DNA of 64,000 bases from Prosopocoilus inquinatus (GCA_036172665.1 JAYKNF010000023.1:248001-312000), one strand, 5' to 3'; shown: positions 13,340-28,081, counted from the first letter of the stretch. Numbers and translations are program-made. Notes: generated by a model not told the origin, from the letters alone.

Positions 13340-16300
13340 CTGAAGCTAGAAATAGTTTTAAACGAAACAACACGTATTAGCGTTGTTCCTGTGATGTATC
13401 TAATCGATCCTTACTCATCTATCATGTTATTTGACGTTTGGATGGACTCCAGTAACCCTGACGTGAGATACGAAGTTCTCGGACGCAGCAGAAGCTGGAA
13501 ATAGTTTTAAACGAAACAACACGTATTAGCGTTGTTTCTGTGATGTATCTAATCGATCCTTACTCATCTATCATGTTATTTGACGTTTGGATGGACTCCA
13601 GTAACTCTGATGTGAGATACAAAGTTTTTGGACGCAGCAGAAGCTGGAAATAGTTTAGAACGAAACAACACGTATTAGCGTTGTTCCTGTGATGTATCTA
13701 ATCGATCCTTACTTAGCTACTATGTTATTTGACGTTTCGATGGACTCCAGTAACTCTAATGTGAGATACGAAATTTTCGGACGCAGCAGCAGCTGGAAAT
13801 AGTTTTAAACGAGACAACACATATTAGCGTTGTTCCTGTGCTGTATCTAATCGATCCTTACTCATCTATCATGTTATTTGACGTTTCGATGGACTCCAGT
13901 AACTCTGATGTGAGATACAAAGTTTTTGGACGCAGCAGAAGCTGGAAATAGTTTTAAACGAAACAACACGCATTAGCGTTGTTCCTGTGATGTATCTAAT
14001 CGATCCTTACTCATCTATCATGTTATTTGGCGTTTCGATGGACTCCAGTAACTCTGATGAGAGATACAAAGTTCTCGGACGCAGTAGAAACTGGAAATAG
14101 TTTTGAACGAAGCAACACGTATTAGCGTTGTTCCTGTGATGTATCTAATCGATCCTTACTTATCTACTATGTTATTTGACGTTTCGATGGACTCCAGTAA
14201 CTCTAAAGTGAGATACGAAATTCTCGGACGCAGCAGCAACTGGAAATAGTTTCAAACGAAACAACACATATTAGCGTTGTTCCTGTGATGTATCTAACCG
14301 ATCCTTACTCATCTATCATGTTATTTGACGTTCGGACGGACTCCAGTAACTCTGATGAGAGATACAAAGTTCTCGGACGCAGTAGAAACTGGAAATAGTT
14401 TTGAACGAAGCAACACGTATTAGCGTTGTTCCTGTGATGTATCTAATCGATCCTTACTCATATATCATGTTATTTGGCGTTTCGATGGACTCCAGTAGCT
14501 CTGATGTGAGATACGACGTTTTCGGACGCAGCAGAAGCTGGAAATAGTTTTAAACGAAACAATACGCATTAGCGTTGTTCCTGTGATGTATCTAATCGAT
14601 CCTTACTCATCTATCATGTTATTTGGCGTTTCGATGGACTCCAGTAACTTTGATGTGAGATACGAAGTTCTCGGACGCAGCTGAAGCTAGAAATAGTTTT
14701 AAATGAAACAACACGTAGTAGCGTTGTTCCTGTGATGTATCTAATCGATCCTTACTCATCTATCATGTTATTTGACGTTTGGATGGACTCCAGTAACTCT
14801 GATGAGAGATACAAAGATTTCGGACGCAGCAGAAGCTGGAAATAGTTTTGAACGAAACAACACCTATTAGCGTTGTTCCTGTAATGTATCTAAACGATCC
14901 TTACTTATCTAACATGTTATTTAACGTTTGGATGTACTCCAGTAAGTCTGATGTGAGATACAAAGTTTTTGGACGCAGCTGAAGCTAGAAATAGTTTTAA
15001 ACGAAACAACACGTATTAGCGTTGTTCCTGTGATGTATCTAATCGATCCTTACTCATCTATCATGTTATTTGACGTTTGGATGGACTCCAGTAACTCTGA
15101 TGTGAGATACAAAGTTTTTGGACGCAGCAGAAGCTGGAAAGAGTTTTGAACGAAACAACACGCATTAGCTTGTTCCTGTGCCGTATCTAATCGATCCTTA
15201 CTCATCTATCATGTTATTTGGCGTTTCGATGGACTCCAGTAACTTGGATGTGAGATACGAAGTTCTCGGACGCAGCTGAAGCTAGAAATAGTTTTAAACG
15301 AAACAACACGTATTAGCGTTGTTCCTGTGATGTATCTAATCGATCCTTACTCATCTATCATGTTATTTGACGTTTGGATGGACTCCAGTAACCCTGACGT
15401 GAGATACGAAGTTCTCGGACGCAGCAGAAGCTGGAAATAGTTTTAAACGAAACAACACGTATTAGCGTTGTTTCTGTGATGTATCTAATCGATCCTTACT
15501 CATCTATCATGTTATTTGACGTTTGGATGGACTCCAGTAACTCTGATGTGAGATACAAAGTTTTTGGACGCAGCAGAAGCTGGAAATAGTTTAGAACGAA
15601 ACAACACGTATTAGCGTTGTTCCTGTGATGTATCTAATCGATCCTTACTTAGCTACTATGTTATTTGACGTTTCGATGGACTCCAGTAACTCTAATGTGA
15701 GATACGAAATTTTCAGACGCAGCAGCAGCTGGAAATAGTTTTAAACGAGACAACACATATTAGCGTTGTTCCTGTGCTGTATCTAATAGATCCTTACTCA
15801 TCTATCATGTTATTTGACGTTTCGATGGACTCCAGTAACTCTGATGTGAGATACAAAGTTTTTGGACGCAGCAGAAGCTGGAAATAGTTTTAAACGAAAC
15901 AACACGCATTAGCGTTGTTCCTGTGATGTATCTAATCGATCCTTACTCATCTATCATGTTATTTGGCGTTTCGATGGACTCCAGTAACTCTGATGAGAGA
16001 TACAAAGTTCTCGGACGCAGTAGAAACTGGAAATAGTTTTGAACGAAGCAACACGTATTAGCGTTGTTCCTGTGATGTATCTAATCGATCCTTACTTATC
16101 TACTATGTTATTTGACGTTTCGATGGACTCCAGTAACTCTAAAGTGAGATACGAAATTCTCGGACGCAGCAGCAACTGGAAATAGTTTCAAACGAAACAA
16201 CACATATTAGCGTTGTTCCTGTGATGTATCTAACCGATCCTTACTCATCTATCATGTTATTTGACGTTCGGACGGACTCCAGTAACTCTGATGAGAGATA

Positions 16301-17213
16301 CAAAGTTCTCGGACGCAGTAGAAACTGGAAATAGTTTTGAACGAAGCAACACGTATTAGCGTTGTTCCTGTGATGTATCTAATCGATCCTTACTCATATA
16401 TCATGTTATTTGGCGTTTCGATGGACTCCAGTAGCTCTGATGTGAGATACGACGTTTTCGGACGCAGCAGAAGCTGGAAATAGTTTTAAACGAAACAATA
16501 CGCATTAGCGTTGTTCCTGTGATGTATCTAATCGATCCTTACTCATCTATCATGTTATTTGGCGTTTCGATGGACTCCAGTAACTTTGATGTGAGATACG
16601 AAGTTCTCGGACGCAGCTGAAGCTAGAAATAGTTTTAAATGAAACAACACGTAGTAGCGTTGTTCCTGTGATGTATCTAATCGATCCTTACTCATCTATC
16701 ATGTTATTTGACGTTTGGATGGACTCCAGTAACTCTGATGAGAGATACAAAGATTTCGGACGCAGCAGAAGCTGGAAATAGTTTTGAACGAAACAACACC
16801 TATTAGCGTTGTTCCTGTAATGTATCTAAACGATCCTTACTTATCTAACATGTTATTTAACGTTTGGATGTACTCCAGTAACTTAGATGTGAGATACAAA
16901 GTTTTTGGACGCAGCTGAAGCTAGAAATAGTTTTAAACGAAACAACACGTATTAGCGTTGTTCCTGTGATGTATCTAATCGATCCTTACTCATCTATCAT
17001 GTTATTTGACGTTTGGATGGACTCCAGTAACTCTGATGTGAGATACAAAGTTTTTGGACGCAGCAGAAGCTGGAAAGAGTTTTGAACGAAACAACACGCA
17101 TTAGCTTGTTCCTGTGCCGTATCTAATCGATCCTTACTCATCTATCATGTTATTTGGCGTTTCGATGGACTCCAGTAACTTGGATGTGAGATACGAAGTT
17201 CTCGGACGCAGCT
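13340..17213. repeat. Nested 13-mer tandem duplication
   Basis: Within unit 1 a 13-monomer segment stands twice in tandem, at about 13,340-15,276 and 15,277-17,213. The GGCGTTTCGATGG monomers with GATGAGAG at 14,028 and 15,965 are 1,937 bp apart (13 x 149). TTACTCATAT at 14,454 and 16,390 is 1,936 bp apart because of a one-base deletion at about 15,169. The match decays at about 15,285 and 17,220. Differences between copies, such as AAGTCTGATG near 14,943 against AACTTAGATG near 16,880, show it is not the newest duplication in the window. Confidence 0.75.
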
Positions 17214-18374
17214 GAAGCTGGAAATAGTTTTAAACGAAACAACACGCATTAGCGTTGTTCCTGTGATGTATCTAATCGATCCTTACTTAGCTACTATGTT
17301 ATTTGGCGTTACGATGGACTCCAGTAACTTAGATGTGAGATACGAAGTTCTCGGACGCAGCTGAAGCTAGAAATAGTTTTAAACGAAACAACACGTATTA
17401 GCGTTGTTCCTGTGATGTATCTAATCGATCCTTACTCATCTATCATGTTATTTGACGTTTGGATGGACTCCAGTAACTCTGATGTGAGATACAAAGTTTT
17501 TGGACGCAGCAGAAGCTGGAAAGAGTTTTGAACGAAACAACACGCATTAGCTTGTTCCTGTGATGTATCTAATCAATCCTTACTTATCTATCATGTTATT
17601 TGACGTTTGGATGGACTCCAGTAACCCTGACGTGAGATACGAAGTTCTCGGACGCAGCAGAAGCTGGAAATAGTTTTAAACGAAACAACACGTATTAGCG
17701 TTGTTTCTGTGATGTATCTAATCGATCCTTACTCATCTATCATGTTATTTGACGTTTGGATGGACTCCAGTAACTCTGATGTGAGATACAAAGTTTTTGG
17801 ACGCAGCAGAAGCTGGAAATAGTTTAGAACGAAACAACACGTATTAGCGTTGTTCCTGTGATGTATCTAATCGATCCTTACTTAGCTACTATGTTATTTG
17901 ACGTTTCGATGGACTCCAGTAACTCTAATGTGAGATACGAAATTTTCGGACGCAGCAGCAGCTGGAAATAGTTTTAAACGAGACAACACATATTAGCGTT
18001 GTTCCTGTGCTGTATCTAATCGATCCTTAATCATCTATCATGTTATTTGACGTTTCGATGGACTCCAGTAACTCTGATGTGAGATACAAAGTTTTTGGAC
18101 GCAGCAGAAGCTGGAAATAGTTTTAAACGAAACAACACGCATTAGCGTTGTTCCTGTGATGTATCTAATCGATCCTTACTCATCTATCATGTTATTTGGC
18201 GTTTCGATGGACTCCAGTAACTTAGATGTGAGATACGAAATTTTCGGACGCAGCAGCAGCTGGAAATAGTTTTAAACGAGACAACACATATTAGCGTTGT
18301 TCCTGTGCTGTATCTAATCGATCCTTACTCATATATCATGTTATTTGACGTTTCGATGGACTCCAGTAACTCTG

Positions 18375-18394
18375 ATGTGAGACAAAGTTTTTGG
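18375..18394. other. Two-base deletion monomer 2
   Basis: The same GTGAGACAAAG form, opening a frame from GTG at 18,305 to TGA at 18,553. A private ATATATCATG change lies just upstream. Confidence 0.9.
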
Positions 18395-20359
18395 ACGCAG
18401 CAGAAGCTGGAAATAGTTTTAAACGAAACAACACGCATTAGCGTTGTTCCTGTGATGTATCTAATCGATCCTTACTCATCTATCATGTTATTTGGCGTTT
18501 CGATGGACTCCAGTAACTTAGATGTGAGATACGAAGTTCTCGGACGCAGCTGAAGCTAGAAATAGTTTTAAACGAAACAACACGTAGTAGCGTTGTTCCT
18601 GTGATGTATCTAATCGATCCTTACTCATCTATCTTGTTATTTGACGTTTGGATGGACTCCAGTAACTCTGATGAGAGATACAAAGATTTCGGACGCAGCA
18701 GAAGCTGGAAATAGTTTTGAAAGAAACAACACCTATTAGCGTTGTTCCTGTGATGTATCTAAACGATCCTTACTTATCTAACATGTTATTTAACGTTTGG
18801 ATGGACTCCAGTAACTCTGATGAGATATACAAAGATTTCGGACGCAGCAGAAGCTGGAAATAGTTTTGAACGAAACAACACGTATTAGCGTTGTTCCTGT
18901 GCTGTATCTAATCGATCCTTACTTATCTATCATGTTATTTGACGTTTGGATGGACTCCAGTAACCCTGACGTGAGATACGAAGTTCTCGGACGCACCAGA
19001 AGCTGGAAATAGTTTTAAACGAAACAACACGCATTATCGTTGTTCCTGTGATGTATCTAATCGATCCTTACTCATCTATCATGTTATTTGGCGTTACGAT
19101 GGACTCCAGTAACTTAGATGTGAGATACGAAGTTCTCGGACGCAGCTGAATCTAGAAATAGTTTTAAACGAAACAACACGCATTAGCGTTGTTCCTGTGT
19201 AGTATCTAATCGATCCTTACTCATCTATCATGTTATTTGACGTTTCGATGGACTCCAGTAACTCTGATGTGAGATACAAAGTTTTTGGACGCAGCAGAAG
19301 CTGGAAATAGTTTTAAACGAAACAACACGTATTAGCGTTGTTCCTGTGATGTATCTAATCGATCCTTACTCATCTATCATGTTATTTGACGTTTCGATGG
19401 ACTCCAGTAACTCTAATGTGAGAAACGAAATTTTCGGACGCAGCAGAAGCTGGAAATAGTTTTAAACGAAACAACACGCATTAGCGTTGTTCCTGTGATG
19501 TATCTAATCGATCCTTACTTATCTATCATGTTATTTGACGTTTGGATGGACTCCAGTAACCCTGACGTGAGATACGAAGTTCTAGGACGCAGCAGAAGCT
19601 GGAAATAGTTTTAAACGAAACAACACGCATTAGCGTTGTTCCTGTGATGTATCTAATCGATCCTTACTCATCTATCATGTTATTTGGCGTTTCGATGGAC
19701 TCCAGTAACTTAGATGTGAGATACGAAGTTCTCGGACGCAGCTGAAGCTAGAAATAGTTTCAAACGAAACAACACGCATTAGCGTTGTTCCTGTGATGTA
19801 TCTAACCGATCCTTACTCATCTATCATGTTATTTGACGTTCGGACGGACTCCAGTAACTCTGATGAGAGATACAAAGTTCTCGGACGCAGTAGAAACTGG
19901 AAATAGTTTTGAACGAAGCAACACGTATTAGCGTTGTTCCTGTGATGTATCTAATCGATCCTTACTTATCTACTATGTTATTTGACGTTTCGATGGACTC
20001 CAGTAACTCTAAAGTGAGATACGAAATTCTCGGACGCAGCAGCAGCTGGAAATAGTTTCAAACGAAACAACACATATTAGCGTTGTTCCTGTGATGTATC
20101 TAACCGATCCTTACTCATCTATCATGTTATTTGACGTTCGGACGGACTCCAGTAACTCTGATGAGAGATACAAAGTTCTCGGACGCAGTAGAAACTGGAA
20201 ATAGTTTTGAACGAAGCAACACGTATTAGCGTTGTTCCTGTGATGTATCTAATCGATCCTTACTCATATATCATGTTATTTGGCGTTTCGATGGACTCCA
20301 GTAGCTCTGATGTGAGATACGACGTTTTCGGACGCAGCAGAAGCTGGAAATAGTTTTAA

Positions 20360-20990
20360 ACGAAGCAACAGGCATTAGCGTTGTTCCTGTGATGTATCTA
20401 ATCGATCCTTACTCATCTATCATGTTATTTGGCGTTTCGATGGACTCCAGTAACTCTGTTGTGAGATACGACGTTTCCGGACGCAGCAGAAGCTGGAAAT
20501 AGTTTTAAACGAAACAACACGTATTAGCGTTGTTCCTGTGATGTATCTAACCGATCCTTACTCATCTATCATGTTATTTGACGTTCGGACGGACTCCAGT
20601 AACTCTGATGAGAGATACAAAGTTCTCGGACGCAGTAGAAACTGGAAATAGTTTTGAACGAAGCAACACGTATTAGCGTTGTTCCTGTGCTGTATCTAAT
20701 CGATCCTTACTTATCTATCATGTTATTTGACGTTTGGATGGACTCCAGTAACCCTGACGTGAGATACGAAGTTCTCGGACGCACCAGAAGCTGGAAATAG
20801 TTTTAAACGAAACAACACGCATTATCGTTGTTCCTGTGATGTATCTAATCGATCCTTACTCATCTATCATGTTATTTGGCGTTACGATGGACTCCAGTAA
20901 CTTAGATGTGAGATACGAAGTTCTCGGACGCAGCTGAATCTAGAAATAGTTTTAAACGAAACAACACGCATTATCGTTGTTCCTGTGATG
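20360..20990. repeat. Replaced patch inside 60-mer unit 2
   Basis: About four monomers here differ in type from the equivalents in units 1 and 3, although the flanking match and overall length are kept. Units 1 and 3 carry AACTTTGATGTGAG and ATCTATCTTG monomers at this place (ATCTATCTTG near 11,630 and 29,507). Unit 2 instead has CTGTTGTGAG at about 20,456, a GACGTTCGGACGG monomer, and the ACGCATTATCGTTG form at about 20,820 and 20,969, otherwise seen at about 19,030. Equal length in whole monomers fits gene conversion, or a paired insertion and deletion. Confidence 0.65.
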
Positions 20991-23900
20991 TATCTAATCG
21001 ATCCTTACTCATCTATCATGTTATTTGGCGTTACGATGGACTCCAGTAACTTAGATGTGAGATACGAAGTTCTCGGACGCAGCAGAAGCTGGAAATAGTT
21101 TTAAACGAAGCAACAGGCATTAGCGTTGTTCCTGTGATGTATCTAATCGATCCTTACTCATCTATCATGTTATTTGACGTTTCGATGGACTCCAGTAACT
21201 CTGTTGTGAGATACGACGTTTCCGGACGCAGCAGAAGCTGGAAATAGTTTTAAACGAAACAACACGTATTAGCGTTGTTCCTGTGATGTATCTAATCGAT
21301 CCTTACTCATCTATCATGTTATTTGACGTTTGGATAGACTCCAGTAACTAGGATGAGAGATACAAAGATTTCGGACGCAGCAGAAGCTGGAAATAGTTTT
21401 GAACGAAACAACACCTATTAGCGTTGTTCCTGTGATGTATCTAAACGGTCCTTACTTATCTAACATGTTATTTAACGTTTGGATGTACTCCAGTAAGTCT
21501 GATGTGATATACAAAGTTTTTGGACGCAGCAGGAGCTGGAAATAGTTTTAAACGAAACAACACGTATTAGCGTTGTTCCTGTGCCGTATCTAATCGATCC
21601 TTACTTATCTATCATGTTATTTGACGTTTGGATGGACTCCATTAACTCTGATGTGAGATACGACGTTTTCGGACGCAGCAGAAGCTGGAAATAGTTTTAA
21701 ACGAAACAACAGGTATTATCGTTGTTCCTGTGATGTATCTAATCGATCCTTACTCATGTATCATGTTATTTGACGTTTGGGTGGACTCCAGTAACTCTGA
21801 TGAGAGATACAAAGATTTCGGACGCAGCAGAAGCTGGAAATAGTTTTGAACGATACACCACCTATTAGCGTTGTTCCTGTGATGTATCTAAACGATCCTT
21901 ACTTATCTAACATGTTATTTGACGTTTGGATGGACACCAGTGAGTCTGATGTGAGATACAAAGTTTTGGGACGCAGCAGGAGCTGGAAATAGTTTTAAAC
22001 GAAACAACACGTATTAGCGTTGTTCCTGTGCTGTATCTAATCGATCCTTACTTATCTATCATGTTATTTGACGTTTGGATGGACTCCAGTAACCCTGACG
22101 TGAAATACGAAGTTCTCGGACGCAGCAGAAGCTGGAAATAGTTTTAAACGAAACAACACGCATTAGCGTTGTTCCTGTGATGTATCTAATCGATCCTTAC
22201 TCATCTATCATGTTATTTGGCGTTACGATGGACTCCAGTAACTTAGATGTGAGATACGAAGTTCTCGGACGCAGCTGAAGCTAGAAATAGTTTTAAACGA
22301 AACAACACGTATTAGCGTTGTTCCTGTGATGTATCTAATCGATCCTTACTCATCTATCATGTTATTTGACGTTTGGATGGACTCCAGTAACCCTGACGTG
22401 AGATACGAAGTTCTCGGACGCAGCAGAAGCTGGAAATAGTTTTAAACGAAACAACACGTATTAGCGTTGTTCCTGTGATGTATCTAATCGATCCTTACTT
22501 AGCTATCATGTTATTTGACGTTTCGATGGACTCCAGTAAGTCTGATGTGATATACAAAGTTTTTGGACGCAGCAGGAGCTGGAAATAGTTTTAAACGAAA
22601 CAACACGTATTAGCGTTGTTCCTGTGCCGTATCTAATCGATCCTCACTTATCTATCATGTTGTTTGACGTTTGGATGGACTCCATTAACTCTGATGTGAG
22701 ATACGACGTTTTCGGACGCAGCAGAAGCTGGAAATAGTTTTAAACGAAACAACAGGTATTATCGTTGTTCCTGTGATGTATCTAATCGATCCTTACTCAT
22801 GTATCATGTTATTTGACGTTTGGATGGACTCCAGTAACTCTGATGTGAGATACAAAGTTTTTGGACGCAGCAGAAGCTGGAAATAGTTTAGAACGAAACA
22901 ACACGTATTAGCGTTGTTCCTGTGATGTATCTAATCGATCCTTACTTAGCTACTATGTTATTTGACGTTTCGATGGACTCCAGTAACTCTAATGTGAGAT
23001 ACGAAATTTTCGGACGCAGCAGCAGCTGGAAATAGTTTTAAACGAGACAACACATATTAGCGTTGTTCCTGTGCTGTATCTAATCGATCCTTACTCATCT
23101 ATCATGTTATTTGACGTTTCGATGGACTCCAGTAACTCTGATGTGAGGTACAAAGTTTTTGGACGCAGCAGAAGCTGGAAATAGTTTTAAACGAAACAAC
23201 ACGCATTAGCGTTGTTCCTGTGATGTATCTAATCGATCCTTACTCATCTATCATGTTATTTGGCGTTTCGATGGACTCCAGTAACTTAGATGTGAGATAC
23301 GAAGTTCTCGGACGCAGCTGAAGCTAGAAATAGTTTTAAACGAAACAAGACGCATTAGCGTTGTTCCTGTAATGTATCTAACCGATCCTTACTCATCTAT
23401 CATGTTATTTGGCGTTTCGATGGACTCCAGTAACTTAGATGTGAGATACGAAGTTCTCGGACGCAGCTGAAGCTAGAAATAGTTTTAAACGAAACAACAC
23501 GCATTAGCGTTGTTCCTGTGATGTATCTAATCGATCCTTACTCATCTATCATGTTATTTGGCGTTTCGATGGACTCCAGTAACTTAGATGTGAGATACGA
23601 AGTTCTCGGACGCAGCTGAAGCTAGAAATAGTTTTAAACGAAACAACACGCATTAGCGTTGTTCCTGTAATGTATCTAACCGATCCTTACTCATCTATCA
23701 TGTTATTTGACGTTAGGACGGACTCCAGTAACTCTGATGAGAGATACAAAGTTCTCGGACGCAGCAGAAGCTGGAAATAGTTTTGAACGAAACAACACCT
23801 ATTAGCGTTGTTCCTGTGATGTATCTAAACGGTCCTTACTTATCTAACATGTTATTTAACGTTTGGATGTACTCCAGTAAGTCTGATGTGATATACAAAG

Positions 23901-26900
23901 TTTTTGGACGCAGCAGGAGCTGGAAATAGTTTTAAACGAAACAACACGTATTAGCGTTGTTCCTGTGCCGTATCTAATCGATCCTTACTTATCTATCATG
24001 TTATTTGACGTTTGGATGGACTCCATTAACTCTGATGTGAGATACGACGTTTTCGGACGCAGCAGAAGCTGGAAATAGTTTTAAACGAAACAACAGGTAT
24101 TATCGTTGTTCCTGTGATGTATCTAATCGATCCTTACTCATGTATCATGTTATTTGACGTTTGGGTGGACTCCAGTAACTCTGATGAGAGATACAAAGAT
24201 TTCGGACGCAGCAGAAGCTGGAAATAGTTTTGAACGATACACCACCTATTAGCGTTGTTCCTGTGATGTATCTAAACGATCCTTACTTATCTAACATGTT
24301 ATTTGACGTTTGGATGGACACCAGTGAGTCTGATGTGAGATACAAAGTTTTGGGACGCAGCAGGAGCTGGAAATAGTTTTAAACGAAACAACACGTATTA
24401 GCGTTGTTCCTGTGCTGTATCTAATCGATCCTTACTTATCTATCATGTTATTTGACGTTTGGATGGACTCCAGTAACCCTGACGTGAAATACGAAGTTCT
24501 CGGACGCAGCAGAAGCTGGAAATAGTTTTAAACGAAACAACACGCATTAGCGTTGTTCCTGTGATGTATCTAATCGATCCTTACTCATCTATCATGTTAT
24601 TTGGCGTTACGATGGACTCCAGTAACTTAGATGTGAGATACGAAGTTCTCGGACGCAGCTGAAGCTAGAAATAGTTTTAAACGAAACAACACGTATTAGC
24701 GTTGTTCCTGTGATGTATCTAATCGATCCTTACTCATCTATCATGTTATTTGACGTTTGGATGGACTCCAGTAACCCTGACGTGAGATACGAAGTTCTCG
24801 GACGCAGCAGAAGCTGGAAATAGTTTTAAACGAAACAACACCTATTAGCGTTGTTCCTGTGATGTATCTAAACGGTCCTTACTTATCTAACATGTTATTT
24901 AACGTTTGGATGTACTCCAGTAAGTCTGATGTGATATACAAAGTTTTTGGACGCAGCAGGAGCTGGAAATAGTTTTAAACGAAACAACACGTATTAGCGT
25001 TGTTCCTGTGCCGTATCTAATCGATCCTTACTTATCTATCATGTTATTTGACGTTTGGATGGACTCCATTAACTCTGATGTGAGATACGACGTTTTCGGA
25101 CGCAGCAGAAGCTGGAAATAGTTTTAAACGAAACAACAGGTATTATCGTTGTTCCTGTGATGTATCTAATCGATCCTTACTCATGTATCATGTTATTTGA
25201 CGTTTGGGTGGACTCCAGTAACTCTGATGAGAGATACAAAGATTTCGGACGCAGCAGAAGCTGGAAATAGTTTTGAACGATACACCACCTATTAGCGTTG
25301 TTTCTGTGATGTATCTAATCGATCCTTACTCATCTATCAAGTTATTTGACGTTTGGATGGACTCCAGTAACTCTGATGTGAGATACAAAGTTTTTGGACG
25401 CAGCAGAAGCTGGAAATAGTTTAGAACGAAACAACACGTATTAGCGTTGTTCCTGTGATGTATCTAATCGATCCTTACTTAGCTACTATGTTATTTGACG
25501 TTTCGATGGACTCCAGTAACTCTAATGTGAGATACGAAATTTTCGGACGCAGCAGCAGCTGGAAATAGTTTTAAACGAGACAACACATATTAGCGTTGTT
25601 CCTGTGCTGTATCTAATCGATCCTTACTCATCTATCATGTTATTTGGCGTTTCGATGGACTCCAGTAACTCTGATGAGAGATACAAAGTTCTCGGACGCA
25701 GTAGAAACTGGAAATAGTTTTGAACGAAGCAACACGTATTAGCGTTGTTCCTGTGATGTATCTAATCGATCCTTACTTATCTACTATGTTATTTGACGTT
25801 TCGATGGACTCCAGTAACTCTAAAGTGAGATACGAAATTCTCGGACGCAGCAGCAACTGGAAATAGTTTCAAACGAAACAACACATATTAGCGTTGTTCC
25901 TGTGATGTATCTAACCGATCCTTACTCATCTATCATGTTATTTGACGTTCGGACGGACTCCAGTAACTCTGATGAGAGATACAAAGTTCTCGGACGCAGT
26001 AGAAACTGGAAATAGTTTTAAACGAAGCAACACGCATTAGCGTTGTTCCTGTGATGTATCTAATCGATCCTTACTCATCTATCATGTTATTTGGCGTTTC
26101 GATGGACTCCAGTAACTTTGATGTGAGATACGAAGTTCTCGGACGCAGCTGAAGCTAGAAATAGTTTTAAATGAAACAACACGTAGTAGCGTTGTTCCTG
26201 TGATGTATCTAATCGATCCTTACTCATCTATCATGTTATTTGACGTTTGGATGGACTCCAGTAACTCTGATGAGAGATACAAAGATTTCGGACGCAGCAG
26301 AAGCTGGAAATAGTTTTGAACGAAACAACACCTATTAGCGTTGTTCCTGTGATGTATCTAAACGATCCTTACTTATCTAACATGTTATTTAACGTTTGGA
26401 TGTACTCCAGTAAGTCTGATGTGAGATACAAAGTTTTTGGACGCAGCTGAAGCTAGAAATAGTTTTAAACGAAACAACACGTATTAGCGTTGTTCTTGTG
26501 ATGTATCTAATCGATCCTTACTCATCTATCATGTTATTTGACGTTTGGATGGACTCCAGTAACTCTGATGTGAGATACAAAGTTTTTGGACGCAGCAGAA
26601 GCTGGAAAGAGTTTTGAACGAAACAACACGCATTAGCTTGTTCCTGTGCCGTATCTAATCGATCCTTACTCATCTATCATGTTATTTGGCGTTTCGATGG
26701 ACTCCAGTAACTTGGATGTGAGATACGAAGTTCTCGGACGCAGCTGAAGCTGGAAATAGTTTTAAACGAAACAACACGCATTAGCGTTGTTCCTGTGATG
26801 TATCTAATCGATCCTTACTTAGCTACTATGTTATTTGGCGTTACGATGGACTCCAGTAACTTAGATGTGAGATACGAAGTTCTCGGACGCAGCTGAAGCT

Positions 26901-27906
26901 AGAAATAGTTTTAAACGAAACAACACGTATTAGCCTTGTTCCTGTGATGTATCTAATCGATCCTTACTCATCTATCATGTTATTTGACGTTTGGATGGAC
27001 TCCAGTAACTCTGATGTGAGATACAAAGTTTTTGGACGCAGCAGAAGCTGGAAAGAGTTTTGAACGAAACAACACGCATTAGCTTGTTCCTGTGATGTAT
27101 CTAATCAATCCTTACTTATCTATCATGTTATTTGACGTTTGGATGGACTCCAGTAACCCTGACGTGAGATACGAAGTTCTCGGACGCAGCAGAAGCTGGA
27201 AATAGTTTTAAACGAAACAACACGTATTAGCGTTGTTTCTGTGATGTATCTAATCGATCCTTACTCATCTATCATGTTATTTGACGTTTGGATGGACTCC
27301 AGTAACTCTGATGTGAGATACAAAGTTTTTGGACGCAGCAGAAGCTGGAAATAGTTTAGAACGAAACAACACGTATTAGCGTTGTTCCTGTGATGTATCT
27401 AATCGATCCTTACTTAGCTACTATGTTATTTGACGTTTCGATGGACTCCAGTAACTCTAATGTGAGATACGAAATTTTCGGACGCAGCAGCAGCTGGAAA
27501 TAGTTTTAAACGAGACAACACATATTAGCGTTGTTCCTGTGCTGTATCTAATCGATCCTTACTCATCTATCATGTTATTTGACGTTTCGATGGACTCCAG
27601 TAACTCTGATGTGAGATACAAAGTTTTTGGACGCAGCAGAAGCTGGAAATAGTTTTAAACGAAACAACACGCATTAGCGTTGTTCCTGTGATGTATCTAA
27701 TCGATCCTTACTCATCTATCATGTTATTTGGCGTTTCGATGGACTCCAGTAACTTAGATGTGAGATACGAAATTTTCGGACGCAGCAGCAGCTGGAAATA
27801 GTTTTAAACGAGACAACACATATTAGCGTTGTTCCTGTGCTGTGTCTAATCGATCCTTACTCATCTATCATGTTATTTGACGTTTCGATGGACTCCAGTA
27901 ACTCTG

Positions 27907-27926
27907 ATGTGAGACAAAGTTTTTGG
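27907..27926. other. Two-base deletion monomer 3
   Basis: The same GTGAGACAAAG form, opening a frame from 27,837 to 28,085. A private TGTGTCTAATCG change lies near the start. Confidence 0.9.
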
Positions 27927-28081
27927 ACGCAGCAGAAGCTGGAAATAGTTTTAAACGAAACAACACGCATTAGCGTTGTTCCTGTGATGTATCTAATCGA
28001 TCCTTACTCATCTATCATGTTATTTGGCGTTTCGATGGACTCCAGTAACTTAGATGTGAGATACGAAGTTCTCGGACGCAG

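Larger units (their letters stand above)
10211..19145. repeat. 60-mer higher-order repeat, unit 1
   Basis: Sixty monomers less five single-base losses (8,935 bp). I placed the phase at the rare CTGAATCTAG monomer at 10,211, which recurs at 19,146 and 28,082. Other landmarks at the same spacing are TTCTAGG (10,645; 19,580; 28,516), TTACTCATAT (11,325; 20,260; 29,196) and the CTGTTGTGAG monomer (12,266; 21,201; 30,137). Close matching to unit 2 holds from 10,211 to about 13,535. The remainder is reorganised by the 13-mer duplication and by indels of whole monomers. The start point is a convention, since any phase would serve. Confidence 0.8.
19146..28081. repeat. 60-mer higher-order repeat, unit 2
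   Basis: Sixty monomers less four bases (8,936 bp). It matches unit 1 at a shift of 8,935 bp from the start to about 22,470, except for a replaced patch at about 20,360-20,990. It matches unit 3 at 8,936 bp to about 23,760. From about 22,470 onward it carries rearranged monomers relative to unit 1. Its last part, about 25,300-28,081, again resembles the end of unit 1. It has one-base losses at about 26,637 and 27,084 and a two-base loss at about 27,914. Confidence 0.8.
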
